Source: Lunularia cruciata
Lineage: Eukaryota > Streptophyta > Marchantiopsida > Lunulariales > Lunulariaceae
Length of the DNA stretch: 64,000 bases
Direction: 5' to 3'
NCBI GenBank assembly: GCA_948567375.1
Contig: OX419756.1
Coordinates: 72,492,333 to 72,556,332 of the forward strand
Shown: in pieces, positions 44,190 to 55,690 of the stretch
Numbering within the stretch: the first letter of the stretch is position 1
Layout: the number at the start of each line of letters is the position of its first letter
Notes under the pieces: model-generated
The model's database searches: none
What the model was told of the DNA's origin: nothing
What the model saw: only the letters and a program-made list of their open reading frames with translations
Translations under genes and position numbers: made by a program

Positions 44190-44650
44190 ATTGTTTACAA
44201 TTCTCGACTCAACTCAACTCAGATCAGTACTTGATCTGTTACTCTAAAAATTGACAACAATCGGGCAGTGATTACAATCAAGCCATACCCACTCTAGCTA
44301 AGAGAATCAATATGACTCTCGCCGGTCTCTATCCACTATAGTCAAGAACTCGAAGGCTCAACATCTGAGAAATGAACTCTCTAGAATTGCACTTCAAAAG
44401 AATAATTCTGGATTCGAGCTAAGTATGGAACCTTAACAATCTCGTTGAGGGCACACTCAACGACATGAATGGTATAAAATGATGTTATGCTCCATCATAG
44501 AATCAATACACCGAATACAAAATCTGACCATCAATAAATAATCTATAAGAAACTACTCAAATATCTCTAACCATTCTCATTCCGAACTCCAATGTCCGGC
44601 AATGCGACACTACCAATAATAATATGATAAAATCTATCATGTTATGTGGT
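44190..44650 (-). repeat. Element D 5' LTR
   Basis: This matches 28251-28702 over about 450 bp with many substitutions, for example ATCGGGCAGTGATTACAATC and AACTCGAAGGCTCAACATC. The duplicated ends seen at the 3' LTR are absent here. High divergence indicates an old insertion. Confidence 0.7.
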
Positions 44651-46177
44651 GAGAACAATGTAAATAAAATCATGCATTGCGTTGAAGCATCCCCTAGTAC
44701 TTCTCTCTTATTGCACTAGCCCAGAGAGAGTACTTTCTATTTCTATAATCAATGGAGTAATGATTAACACTTAGAGGTGTAATTATTGCCGTGGATGGGT
44801 ACTTTTCTAATCCTAAGAGAGCTGCTGCTGATTGCGCTCTGCTCTCAAATTCGTACCGTACAAAGAACTCTCTAACTTTCTAATTTCCCGTCTCAAAAGG
44901 AGAAATGGGATGAAGCCAACCGTAAAGCTTTCAAATGAAATCGAACTGTCCTTGAATCCTCCTTTTCGGTGACAGACTACTGTAGCTATGAAACGTATGA
45001 TATGACGTGCATCTCGTGATGGAGTAATAGTAAAGCTACACTCGAAAAGATACTATTGTGAAAAGCCGCATTGTACCCAACAAGAAGGATGGGGTCTTCC
45101 CATCCTTCTTGTGATCACACGCGATCGCCTTCACTCTAACTACAGACGAAGAAGAACGTCGGATGAGTGTCAATACCCAACAACAGAAAGCAAAGCAATT
45201 CTACCTGATGGAAACAAGGCCCAAAAAGAGATGCTGCAGAGTAAAGACCTGGTCGACTCCGGTTCAACCCCAAGCTTCCGACAGAACATAACAGAGACTG
45301 GAAGTGAACTTTATTGTCGTACTATCCAGTGAACTCTCGAATACGAATATCATTTACGATGGTAAGCTTTAATGTCACTCGTAGTTTACGGAGGATCTTG
45401 TCACGAGCGAATCTGATCAAACTGAATTGAGGGAAATTCTGAAGTAGATTAAACGCGAATTTGAAATGTCAAGTTGATATGTTCGTTTTCCAATTTCAGT
45501 CGTTTCCATGGAATGAATAAAAAAGGTGTATTTCACCTACTCCCTGAATGAGCGAATGATTAATATATGAGTAAAGAAGTAACTTGGTTCAAAAGCACTC
45601 ATTTTTATCTCGATATTCCTTAATGCGAATTGTGCAGTATCTGGACACCAAGCTTATAACAGTGTCACCGACCATGCCGATGAAACGAAATATTGATGGA
45701 TGGATGGATGGACGGGCAGACGGACAGAGTTTGTCTGTTGTTCACATGTTGAGGATTATCCTGGGGCCTTGTATCGCTCCTGGTGAGCTCCTCTCTATAA
45801 AGCTCCTGTTCACATTCGACCCGAACACTTTGCCTGTGAATTCGCAGTGCATCTCGAATTTCTTCTCCCGTAGAGCTCGGCGTTTGTTAATCTAAGGTGG
45901 GTGCTCTCGGTTCTACTGGAGGTTGGACTGCACAAGCACTTTGTGTTGTTTCCCGTTCCTGATGTGTTAGACAGATGGTTTTGACTTTTGGTGCTTCTTT
46001 ATCTAGATGATTTCGTTCAAGCTGTCTCGAGCACTCTGTTCACATTCGACTTCATACGCTATGTGAGTAAGGAAGTTGTATTGATCTTCTTCTTATTGTC
46101 AGCAGGTTTGAGGTCGAGTTGCTGGTACTGAGGTACAAGCACTTTGTGGTACTGAGTGCGTTCGATCACATAGAAAG
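44651..46177. other. Upstream region of the HMA gene, no other gene recognised
   Basis: It contains the 45080 inverted repeat (listed separately) and otherwise unassigned sequence. The ORFs at 45111-45332 and 45584-45895 (+) have no recognisable domain. The last 400 bases or so are likely promoter and 5' UTR of the HMA gene; CTATAAAGCTCC at 45796 is a possible TATA box. Confidence 0.4.
45080..45112 (+). repeat. LINE-tail inverted repeat, 14-bp arms
   Basis: ACAAGAAGGATGGG (45080-45093), loop GTCTT, then the exact reverse complement (45099-45112). The right half matches the LINE tail in + sense. The left arm extends the pairing from the usual 6 bp to 14 bp. Confidence 0.8.
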
Positions 46178-46912
46178 ATGTTGTCCGTGAACGAGGTGTT
46201 CTATAACAACCAGGAGGATCCTGTCCGGGTCCTGGGATCATCGTACGGGCACTCGGCTCGGTCGCAGTATAGGGACAGTGATTACACGAATTCACCGAGG
46301 TATCAGCATCAGCACTCCCGTGGGCGCGACGGGGGTTATCACAATGAGTCTCGCTATTCCAGGAGCTCACATTCCCCTCCCAGGTTCCGGCGAGAGTCCA
46401 TAACAGGTCTGCATCTCACCGAGAGGTTGTTTGGAGGGGGCAGGGATAGAAACTCTCTCTCACCTCCTCGGACGAGAAACGGCTTGTACTACGAAGACTC
46501 TTACAGGGGAAGTGGCAGAAATGCGCATTCTCCACCCGGTAGATATCACGGTTCGCATCACACGAGCTATCCAACCTCCATACCTGCAACTTACGCGTCG
46601 GGATATGCTTCGTCGGACGTCTACCACGGCCAACATACAGCAACTGTGCCCAGGACGTACCAGTCTGCAAACTACTATAATGCTTACAGTACCAATCACA
46701 TGCAGGGGCATACATTGCAGCTCAAAGTGCCATTGTGTTGTGAGGCCTGCGAGGAGAGGATTACTACGCATCTTCTGGATCTCCAGGGGGTCCAATCTGT
46801 GACCTGTGACCAAGTTAGGCAAAAGGTGACTGTTACTGGAGTCGCCTCTCCTGCCGATGTGTTGCAAGCCAGCAAACAGTGTTTTAAACACTCCAAGTTC
46901 TGGAGGGACTAG
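46178..46912 (+). CDS. HMA-domain (metallochaperone-like) protein with Ser/Arg/Tyr-rich N-terminus
   Basis: A single 244-residue frame. Residues 1-175 are low-complexity, rich in Ser, Arg, Tyr, His and Gly (SRGRDGGYHNESRYSRSS; SPPRFRRES), probably disordered. Residues 178-240 form a heavy-metal-associated domain: LQLKVPLCCEACEERI with metal ligands Cys188-E-A-Cys191, LLDLQGVQSVTCDQVRQKV and TVTGVASPADVLQ, close to plant HIPP-type domains. Such proteins bind Cu, Zn or Cd ions through CxxC. The C-terminus KFWRD has no CaaX box, so it is not an isoprenylated HIPP in the strict sense. The ATG is the first in frame. A 5' UTR intron is possible (splice-like signals near 46065 and 46103), but not proven. 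Confidence 0.88.
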   Translation: MLSVNEVFYNNQEDPVRVLGSSYGHSARSQYRDSDYTNSPRYQHQHSRGRDGGYHNESRYSRSSHSPPRFRRESITGLHLTERLFGGGRDRNSLSPPRTRNGLYYEDSYRGSGRNAHSPPGRYHGSHHTSYPTSIPATYASGYASSDVYHGQHTATVPRTYQSANYYNAYSTNHMQGHTLQLKVPLCCEACEERITTHLLDLQGVQSVTCDQVRQKVTVTGVASPADVLQASKQCFKHSKFWRD

Positions 46913-48982
46913 AATTGACTAGGAGTTGCAGCTGTACAGTTTCCTCTCTGCACGGTTTGTCAATGGCGTGGGTGTGGTCTGAGATTTGTTGTGTACATAC
47001 AAACTGGTTCCCAAGAAGGACAAAAAGATACTACGAAGGATGGATGAACTAGAACGCAGCTCTACTTCGATGTTCTGAAATGTTGGGGTGTAACGGACAG
47101 ATCTAAAGCGCAGAACGAAGAAGAGAAGCTTATGTTTGACCACAGAATGAATCTCCGGCTGTGTTGGTTATTCCGCGAGTGTAAGCTCGACGTTTGGTCC
47201 TTCTTGCGGCACATCCGAGTGCTTGCCGGAATACATAATAGGGAGTTTCTCTCTGACCTCGTACTGTATCTAGGCGCCTCTCTTGCTACCGACTCACACA
47301 ATTTGTAGTTTCCCAATTTGGAGGCGGCTTACTTCCCCGACTGGTTCTGATGTCTACCATGGATTTTGAATGTGTCCATGTCTGCAAGGTTTGGAGCTGG
47401 TTAGATACTTACAACGCTTGATCACTAAAATCTGTCATGTTTATCAAGCTAGCTAGCCCATGCGAGTCGTAATAAAGTTCATCAGTACTGAAGTTTCCAT
47501 CATTTTGTTTTCCGTCGAGGTGTTGGTCGTATGTTTATACGAACGTCCTTCGCTTTCTCAGTTGATAGTCTGAACTCATGAGTGTGATCCTTACTACATG
47601 AAAATGACCTTTCTTGGTGACGCTAACTTTCTTGGTGACGCTAACTATTGGAGCGATTCAACGGGAGAAAACGTTTCACACTGCTCACTAAACAAGGTAT
47701 ACATGGTCCTACCTTGTGCTACTCCAAGATGCGGGGATAATGGCAGACACTTGAGGGGCCGATTGGGCTGCAGAGTCCCGTGGAGCAATCGTAGTTTAAG
47801 TGTAGCTGAAGCAGCTCTCAAAGTTTCGAGAAAGTCAAATTCCATGATATTCGGAAGAATTACAGAAATGTATTTTGGGTAGAGTTTTATTCTTCGAAGC
47901 CGAACCGTTGAAACAAGGTTTGCTTCATTTCTGCAGCGATCGTTATTGGCCGTGTATTGTCTAATCTGTTGGGAGATCTGACGATGACCAAGTATCTCGT
48001 TCATTTTCAGAATTGATACCTATCTGGTCTTAATTGGCTCCGCTGACTTTTGGGGCAAGGCGCTTGTTTCCCAGCATCTAGCTCCCGTAAGCACTGAGAT
48101 AGCCGTGTCAAGTTTTAAACTCCACGGACTGTGTCTTGATTCTTCATTCAATCTATCCGAAATAAAATTCGCCAGAGTTCAGTAAAATTCACCCTCGAGC
48201 TTGGGGAAAGGTCCTACCACTCATGACGTAGCATGGTGGGTTTCAAAGCCGTATACCGCGTAATAGTTACGCTACGGAGTGGAGCATGGGCAAGCCAACC
48301 GGATTAAAAGGGACAAAGCCTCTTGTTGCATGCTCAATCACGTCATGACATTGCTAAAGCAACAATCTATTATCAGACGGATGCGTTAAAGCATCCTAAA
48401 GACCAAACGTGGGGAACCTGTGGTACACATGAGTCCTGCAGAAATCCCTGTCGAATGCACAGAATTCCAGCTACTTGACTATATCAATTGTTGGCCTCCG
48501 TGTTTCAATGCAGAGTGAAACCCCCTGTTACCTACCTTTTGTCCTAATTGGCCAATGCCGAAAGGAACCAGATAGTTTTGACATCATCAGCGAGTGTCGA
48601 TCGCGTGCTGGCGTTTCAGAATGGATGTATGGTCGAAACATCGTATACTTGCAATTTTCAATTCACAGCTTTCCATACTGTGGGGCCAGGCCGATAAAAT
48701 CTCGGTTTACTGTTCTCGACATGGCTTACAACGGACGAATACAATTGGTTTGAGAGCGTGAGGCGCGATTCAGTACGACTTTTCATTCCGCTTCCCAGCA
48801 TGTCCTTCCAAAAGATCCATTCCATTCTTCCTCTTTGGTTGTTAGGAAAGAAGAAGCAGTGTCTCCCACCTTGTCAAATTGAATCAGTAAAACCCACCAT
48901 ATTGGAACCCTTGCTGGAGAGCATGAGAAGAACTTAGTTTTGGATTCGAATTCGAATTTGCGTGTAGTTGGGGTCACCCAAA
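46913..48982. other. HMA 3' region and intergenic DNA
   Basis: The first part is likely HMA 3' UTR. A perfect 19-bp direct repeat (TTTCTTGGTGACGCTAAC) lies at about 47611-47647. The ORFs at 47598-47882, 48475-48753 (+) and 47645-48004 (-) show no recognisable domain. Confidence 0.4.
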
Positions 48983-49375
48983 ATGCAGACGTCTCCAGCT
49001 GCGAGGGAGAAACAACGGAAACAAAAAGAGCAAGCTTCAAAATCTGCTCTACGGAAAAGCATGTTGATGATTGAGGCCGAAAGTAGACGTTTAGCAAAGG
49101 GGCTGAAGGCGTCAGATCAGATGGCTAAGGCTCCAAAGGTTCAGTTCTTAGATAAAGCAATTCAAGGATTTATACAAAAGAATCTTCACGGCATGTTGGG
49201 ACACTTGGGCAACATAACTGGGGCGATTGTCGAAAGACAAGATGAGTTGCGGTCGACACCAGGTAGGAGCGTAGGAGACGTCTTGGGCAGGAAGAAACCG
49301 GATGAACATGTTGAGAGGGAGAGGCTAAGAGCCCACAGTGTGGCCCAGCAAAGCCATGGACAGTCCAACAAATGA
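48983..49375 (+). CDS. Small basic protein of unknown function
   Basis: A 130-residue frame from ATG 48983. The N-terminal third is strongly basic and predicted helical (PAAREKQRKQKEQASKSA, then LMIEAESRRLAKGLKAS). A middle segment is more hydrophobic (FLDKAIQGFIQKNLHGMLGH), and the tail is charged (VERERLRAHSVAQQ). I see no signal peptide, membrane segment or known motif. The frame could be one exon of a larger gene. It lies in the gene island, between the HMA gene and the SKIP8-like gene. The family is not recognised. Confidence 0.4.
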   Translation: MQTSPAAREKQRKQKEQASKSALRKSMLMIEAESRRLAKGLKASDQMAKAPKVQFLDKAIQGFIQKNLHGMLGHLGNITGAIVERQDELRSTPGRSVGDVLGRKKPDEHVERERLRAHSVAQQSHGQSNK

Positions 49376-49730
49376 CCTTGAGTTTCAAGCAAGAGAGGCA
49401 GAATGCTCACTCTCCTTCACAATCAAACTCATCATACGGCCTTCGGTTGCTCAATGCCTAATATGGCCCCAGAAGGGAATCACATGCAGAGAAATCACGT
49501 AGGAAAGAAAGAATCGGGCAGCATCCATGTCCTTAACTTGACTTCGCATCAGTAGTAAACTGTGTCCCACCGAAAATACCTGCGAGATGAAAGCTACGGA
49601 GGTACAGTAGACACACCTGGATACGAACTTTCGCCTAGAAATTTCCTAATCACATAGAGCATTCAAAGCCCAGCACAAATTTCAAACCTCAGGCACGCTA
49701 TCGAGTCTTCCAATGCAAGCTGAAGGGTAT

Positions 49731-49756
49731 ATATAGCAGTATAATTACTGCTATAT
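49731..49756. repeat. 11-bp inverted repeat
   Basis: ATATAGCAGTA, spacer TAAT, then TACTGCTATAT. Perfect arms, AT-rich. Confidence 0.8.
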
Positions 49757-49866
49757 GCAGGTGGCCACAATGTCAAGCATGTGCATGTAACACTCAACCG
49801 CTATGGGCATCATAAAGACAACAACGTGAATAAAGCAGGTAGAACACTCACTGACACATGCGGAGG

Positions 49867-49907
49867 GAACGGAGACTCAAACTTCTTATGAGTTTGAGTC
49901 TCCGTTC
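49867..49907. repeat. 17-bp perfect inverted repeat
   Basis: GAACGGAGACTCAAACT (49867-49883), a 7-base spacer TCTTATG, then the exact reverse complement (49891-49907). No ORF overlaps it. Confidence 0.9.
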
Positions 49908-50710
49908 GAAGGAGACCCAAAACACCGTAAGAACCTTTCGAATCTTCTGCATACTCCCCAGGATCCAATTGCTCTGACTATTGACTCACCCTTCTCGTTA
50001 ACGTCTTTTAAATGCAGGATCAGGTCAGGCCATCGGTGATCGATCTGCATCGCGCTTCAATGGCCTCGTCGTTCAGCTTCATCACAGGTGATGACACTTA
50101 CCGATCCAACTATGTTTAGATTTACAATACATAGCAGTCCAGTTGCATCGGAAGATCCTTAGACGGTTCCCAGATTTTTAATAGTGCAATCGACTAAGGA
50201 GGAGGTTACCCTTAAGAAGAACTTTAGCTTCAACGTGTTTACCCGGTACCCAGTAGTTGAAAGTGTCCCTTGTTAAGTAATGGCAGGTTGACCAGGTGCG
50301 ATTTTTACAATACCGTCATGCTCACCAAATTCAAGGATCTTAATGCTTGCTAACTTTGGGAGAAAATGTTTGACCACTGTAAGAATTATCTGACATCTTT
50401 CTTTTGGAGTTTACGAATCTAATTTTTTGCCCGCATTGTATAACAAATGATTGAAAGTTATGTAGAAGACGTTACAATATCGGGAAGTGTTTGGGAGATA
50501 GAAATCCCTTGCTGAAGTCTGATAAGAAACATGCAAAAGAATAAGAGAATATTGAGAAGAACTTGAAATTTCATACTTCATCACAATTAGTTGTAACGTT
50601 TCATCGCTTTAAGAGGTGAAGATAAAAGCAGACCTACTTCCAGATAAATACTTAACATATTCACGGAGGAACCCCTGAACATGACAGAAGTTACAAAATG
50701 GGGATGAGAT

Positions 50711-51193
50711 TCATGTCCGTATACTGTTGCACTTCTGCTCCTTCGTCCACCTCACCTTAGATAATCGACCACAAAGTCCTTGGTTGAAAATTGACAACAA
50801 AGCAGCACTACGGGCATTCATTCGTCCTTGACCTGAACTTGGGCGGTGATTGTGCTCTCCTCGAGCATATATTTGTGCGAAACGTGCGATCAGAGTATGT
50901 TCAATGTTGACATAGTAGGAGATATCAAAGAAAGCTTTCGCCGTGTTGTACACACAAACAATGTATTCGTCTTCAGGCGCAAGCCTCGTGAATGGGATCT
51001 GTATCTCTTGTAAATAAACTTCGTTTGACTCGTCAAATCCGAACTTCGCACTTAATACCACCTCTTGGAAATAAAACCTTTCCTCATGGCAACTGTACAC
51101 TGTATGTGCATAATTGGATATTCTTTCAAGGCCTAACGAATCACAGGATTTTGAAGGAGTGCACTTGCACATGCCTGTGCAGTAGATGATCAC
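50711..51193 (-). CDS. Uncertain ORF, possibly an exon
   Basis: A 160-residue minus-strand frame. The middle (EVVLSAKFGFDESNEVYLQE through DEYIVCVYNTAKAFF, in two blocks) looks like ordinary globular protein sequence. A possible splice acceptor (TTTATTTCCAAG) lies at its start near 51066, and the first 45 residues look less protein-like. No domain is recognised. It lies about 1 kb downstream of the SKIP8-like stop, same strand. It could be a separate gene's exon or chance. Confidence 0.25.
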   Translation of the reverse strand: MIIYCTGMCKCTPSKSCDSLGLERISNYAHTVYSCHEERFYFQEVVLSAKFGFDESNEVYLQEIQIPFTRLAPEDEYIVCVYNTAKAFFDISYYVNIEHTLIARFAQIYARGEHNHRPSSGQGRMNARSAALLSIFNQGLCGRLSKVRWTKEQKCNSIRT

Positions 51194-52211
51194 ATTAATA
51201 CATTAAGTATATGTTTGTTTCAACGCGTCAAACGGATCGCAGATATAAGTACTGACGGAGGAAAACTTATGTTGTATAGTACCGCCTTGAAACAAACGTC
51301 TGAGAATTCACGCTTGGTAAGATCTCGATTCTGACTGAAGGGTGAAGATGTAGAGCACACGATTCTGAAAACGCTGTCTACTACTAAAGATCAATTGTGA
51401 GATGTTGGAAAACATTCAATATGGCATGCGAACTTAAGCCAACGAATTAGACTACGAACTCACATGCCTAGGGCAAACTGCGAACAATAAATAGTAGTAG
51501 TTATTGACTGGACACGCATTGTGTACACATGGATTAGTGATTGAGGAACATTCAGGTGCATTTACAACTGTTCTGTTCGATGACGACAAATCTCCCCCAA
51601 GATCCCACATTGCGGCCGGGAGTAGACAGCACTGGATGAACTTGAAAATAAGATTAGTGTACCAAATGGTTTGTCAAACTTTCCAGGATAACTGTGTAAC
51701 GAGACACATAGTCCCCCAGAGGATACAAGAAAGACGAACATTATACTTAAAGAATGCAGTTGGGGATTGAGTAAAGATCGCAAAGTCTCGTATTCACAAC
51801 CATCACGCTTGGCATGAGGAGAAAATACTGTACTTCATTTATCCTAAACTTCAAAATCTCTGCACTCCACAACTTACAGGGAGATACATCTAGCACAGAA
51901 ACCCTCCAATTGATGATGCTCGCCCAGCACAGCATGACAGTAACAAGTCTCGAAGGTCTCCAGAAAGGTGGACTTTTTGGTTAAACGCTACATCCCTCTT
52001 TGTCGACACACTGCAGACTGGAATAAAGGTAAAAGCCACTGATCGAGAAGAAGCCCTAGTTATATACAAATTCAAAGATGATACCATCTTTGATCTTCCT
52101 TAACAATCAAGGACTAACCATTCTACTCGACCTTCTGCTTAACATCGTCAAGGTACACGGCAAGGGAGGTATCCTACGTGGCTCGTCAATGGTCACTGTT
52201 CAGGATCCACA
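51194..52211. other. Intergenic DNA, 3' of the SKIP8-like gene
   Basis: The small ORFs (51504-51770 +, 51562-51783 -, 51890-52087 -) show no recognisable features. Part of the stretch is probably 3' UTR of the SKIP8-like gene. Confidence 0.4.
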
Positions 52212-55035
52212 TCATACAAACAGTTGGAAATCAGCACCTCCACCTTCCATTTGTGGCGAACTATGATGATGGACAATGAACCATTGGCCATCATGCAGCT
52301 CATAACAGTTTGTCGCAAGAAGCGGTTGTCTCGATGCATTCACAAACTCCTTTGCTGTGACCCATGCCATGTCACCTACTACTCTCACCCGTACATCTTT
52401 CAGTTGGAAATCATAACGTTGACTCCAGTTAAACACTATACGCCAATTTTCCATGATCGAGTCATACCTGTCGACACAATAAGAACTCCACGTCATTACA
52501 CCAAATCAATTGTAGGTAGTATCGAGGAGAGTTTTGAGTGTCAACTGCCTGCAGAAAGTGCAGCAAACATAGATGCGTTCCGATCAAACTAGGGCTCAAT
52601 GATGGATCCAATCTCCTGGATCACAATGGTATATGGTACCAATCCTTTCATCGATGATCGACCCAATAAAGAAAGGACAGAACGTGAAAAAGTTTCTGCG
52701 TGACTTTCATAGACTACGTATTTTAACGGCGACTTTTCAGGTTGTTCCAGGAACTTCTCAACATTGCCCCTTAAATTGGGATTCTGCGCCATTACACATG
52801 TAGAGGGATCTGCTTAGAACGAGAAGTAAATGAAACCGCAACCCCACCCGATCTTTCAAGCAGGGGTTTAAAAATATTCTCTTCTATTTGTAGGCACATC
52901 CAGTTGAGTGCCATAATAATGAAACACTTCTGCTCGACGTACTTGAAGATGGAGAGAAAATTGTGGAAGTTTCCTAGTCTGCTCATACAAGCCTCGTGCA
53001 TAGAAAGGCTAAATAATACATATCCGGATACAGTTGATTACTGGCACAGTCTGGGCTGGCCATCTCCTGAAGTATTTACAGAATATGCTCCAAAGGGGCA
53101 GAATTTATTCAGCTAGCCCTAGACACATTCTTGAAATTTTCTCGTGGAATTTAAAGATCGACAAGTCAATCAAACAGAAGCAGCGGCACAAAACTGTAAA
53201 TGGCAAGTTTGCTTATGCACTTGAACTCCCTGATCTAACCCTTCATGAACAAGTCAAGTGCTTAAAACACAGAGAGTTCATCTTCTAAATCGTACAGCAT
53301 CCCGCAAGGACTGGCTTCTACAAAACCTTCGAATGATTCTTTGAGTCTTCTCACGATGTGAATATCATCTAGCTAAGATGCCCTATTCATCTCTCTGCTC
53401 CTTAAAGTGAGTGTAATATGCAGATCAGATGGATATATTGGAAATAAAGATACTGGTGTAGAGAAGAAATGAATAGCACTTAGCCGCTACTTGACCTTTC
53501 GGATGATGATTCATTTTGCTTTGGACCTTCTATGCCTTCCTCTACACTACATTTGAGGACATTTATCATGGTGATTCAATAGACCTTTAACACCACACCA
53601 ACCTCGAAGTTGCTTTCTATCTGTTGTGCATCATGCACTGTAACGTATCTGACCACACAGAAGAACTATAGCGAGCATCAGAGTTCGTGTGAAGGTTGTA
53701 ATAGGTGTAAAACGTACCCGGATAAAAGCTCCCCTCCTGGATGAATACATTTTACATAATCTGCCTTCCGCCATAAACGACTCATCCCCCTTAAAGACTT
53801 TGCTTTGAACTTCTTGTAAAAGCTCCGGTTGACTTCCGAAACAGCCTTGGTGACCGCGTAGTGCGCTTTCCATCCATTTCTGGGAATAGCACTATCTTGT
53901 TCAACGGTGAAATCCTGCAGTTTTAGAAACCAGTCCAAATCAATTCTTCAGACCTTCTGACTGCGTATGGAACCTTCCAAAATAAAAAGTAGACGGGTGT
54001 ACATCATGTTCCAAGCCTCTAATCTATGGTGTTCCCATAACAACCCAATATGATGGACAAATATCTTTGTATCCGTCCAGTTATCTGTAGGCAAATACCG
54101 AACGAGTAATACTATACCGAGCTTTAAACCCTCACCGCGAGAGTCAGATGTTGAGTTTAAAAGCACCATGCTTCAGGAACAGTGTCAATGCTAATCGTGA
54201 GAAAAGGAGGTAACACAAATAGGGACAAATTTACGCAAAAGCACATGATTAAGATACACGAAGGCTGGAATTAGTACCAGCATATTACTGGAGTGTGAGA
54301 CTTCTGTCTTCATTATGCATTATATGACATGCCCTAAATGACATGTTAACACACGTTTGGCACATGACCTGCTGGATGAGATTTTATTTTTGTTTCATTA
54401 GAAACCTTAATTACGCAACCCAGTGCTAGTTACATATTATGATGGGTGACGGGTCTTCGTTGATGGATAAGCAGTACCGAGTTGTACTAAAAAAAACTAC
54501 TTCAGTATGAAATTAGCCATTTGGTGCTTGATTGCATTGAATTTCATAAACCGACAAGAGAATAAACCGAAAGTACCGGGCATTCCGTTTTTGACCCTAG
54601 TTAATATGCGAAACACCAGCACATGTGTAACCAAAATATATATAACCCAATAGTAGAAGTATGGTTTTGGCTACTGAATATCACCTTGTGATACAAAGCC
54701 CGCCAGGCGCTGTCGTCGTTAGCAACCCTCCTCATGGCGGAATTCGTCATTGATACCCGGCAGAGGCTCTTGTAGTCCAAGTAGCTCAATGCGTGGTGCG
54801 TTATCTCCGGCACAAGCTCTTCTACCATAGATGAATGTTTCTCCAGATGATGCTCGTTGCCCACCCCCTTCATCATAACCAACCCCGTAGAATTGGAAAC
54901 GCCAGTAGCAAGCTTGGCAGTGCCGTCGAGCTTCTTCTTCGGCGAAGAATGTCTACAAGGAACAGATCCTCGCAATATAATACCTAACCACAGGACACCA
55001 GCACCGCACAATACTGTAACTAGAATTGCGAACAT
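52212..55035 (-). CDS. SKIP8-like: F-box protein with SnoaL-like domain, SKIP8 type, three exons
   Basis: Exons on the minus strand are 55035-54685, 53914-53718 and 52467-52212, with GT-AG introns of 770 and 1249 bp in phases 0 and 2, giving 267 residues. In order: an N-terminal hydrophobic helix (1-22, ILVTVLCGAGVLWLGIIL), an F-box (about 70-116, LVPEITHHALSYLDYKSLCR, ending SAWRALYHK), and from about 130 a SnoaL/NTF2-like domain (GWKAHYAVTKAVSEVN; YVKCIHPGGELLSGYDSIM; VFNWSQRYDFQLKDVRVRVV; MAWVTAKEFV; GQWFIVHHHSS). The layout matches Arabidopsis SKIP8, an SKP1-interacting F-box protein, so a substrate-receptor role in SCF ubiquitin ligases is inferred. The ATG at 55035 starts just before the hydrophobic helix; an in-frame ATG at 55215 would add 60 residues of less typical sequence. 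Confidence 0.88.
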
Positions 55036-55229
55036 GTGAGAGACGGTAAATTCTTGGGGGAGATGATGCAACACAACATTTCTTGGATCAGTCGTCGATG
55101 GAGCTCCAGGACAGCACACCGCCGAGTTGCTACAGTACAAAAAGGTCAGACTTCCAGCCCATAACAGCTGCCCGGGATATAAACCTACACAACCAATCCT
55201 CCGCTTCCCCATCAACTTCTCCCCAGAAA

Positions 55230-55690
55230 AGCCTTAAACTTCTTGCCCCCGTGCTCCGATTCTCATAATACTTCTTCCTCCTTCTCCTCCTCGTCCTCTC
55301 GTCCAACGCCTGACCCCAAACCCTAACTCGCTGCAACAACGATAATACACCACCATGACCGTAAACACAAGCTTCTTCGTTTCAACCAATTTCAACCCGC
55401 TCCAAGCCCTCTGTTGTTCTGCCCTCCTTCCTGTCAGGCTCGGTATCACCATCTCCCACTCGCTTTCCCACGCTCATCTCCTCCTTCTCCTCTTCCATCT
55501 ACCCAGCATTCTCTCACTCCCTTTCACATCAACAACTACTACAACAATCGTCTCCTGCCTCTCCTGCTTCTTACTCCCCTTCTTACTGCTGATGGACGTC
55601 CTTCTCTTCTTCTTCGTTGTCCTCCAAGTTCTCTTCGTACCCCGCACGTCAAATCCACCTTCTCTTTCTTCTGCTCCAGTTCCTCCCGAG
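55230..55690 (-). promoter_or_regulatory. Purine-rich 5' region of the SKIP8-like gene
   Basis: On the minus strand this stretch is rich in GAAGGAGGAGAAG-type purine runs (pyrimidine runs on +), typical of plant promoters or 5' UTRs. It yields low-complexity frames on both strands (55355-55786 +, 55474-55746 -), which I do not regard as genes. It lies just upstream of the SKIP8-like start. Confidence 0.45.

Larger units (their letters stand above)
28148..44650 (-). mobile_element. Old Ty3/gypsy element D, host of three later insertions
   Basis: Two diverged LTR copies (about 28148-28798 and 44190-44650) flank, in minus sense, gag (42371-41200), protease (35535-34190), RT/RNase H (33440-31092) and integrase (30344-29314). 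The coding order is broken by element C (35536-41194) and by two family-A solo LTRs (33448-34186 and 30350-31091). Without these insertions D would be about 9.3 kb. Frames are full of stops. D must predate C and at least the 30350 LTR, both of which show target duplications inside it. Confidence 0.8.
49376..50710. other. Intergenic DNA with two inverted repeats
   Basis: No coding sequence supported. It carries the inverted repeats at 49731-49756 and 49867-49907, listed separately. Confidence 0.45.

Noticed and set aside
46416..46891. Antisense and alternate-frame ORFs over the HMA gene
   Set aside because: Shadows of the HMA frame, which has a clear CxxC metal-binding domain.
52589..53001. 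Two minus-strand ORFs inside SKIP8-like intron 2 as extra exons
   Set aside because: The exon 2 to exon 3 splice already gives a continuous SnoaL domain with matching phase (GYDSIM). Adding them would break the domain.
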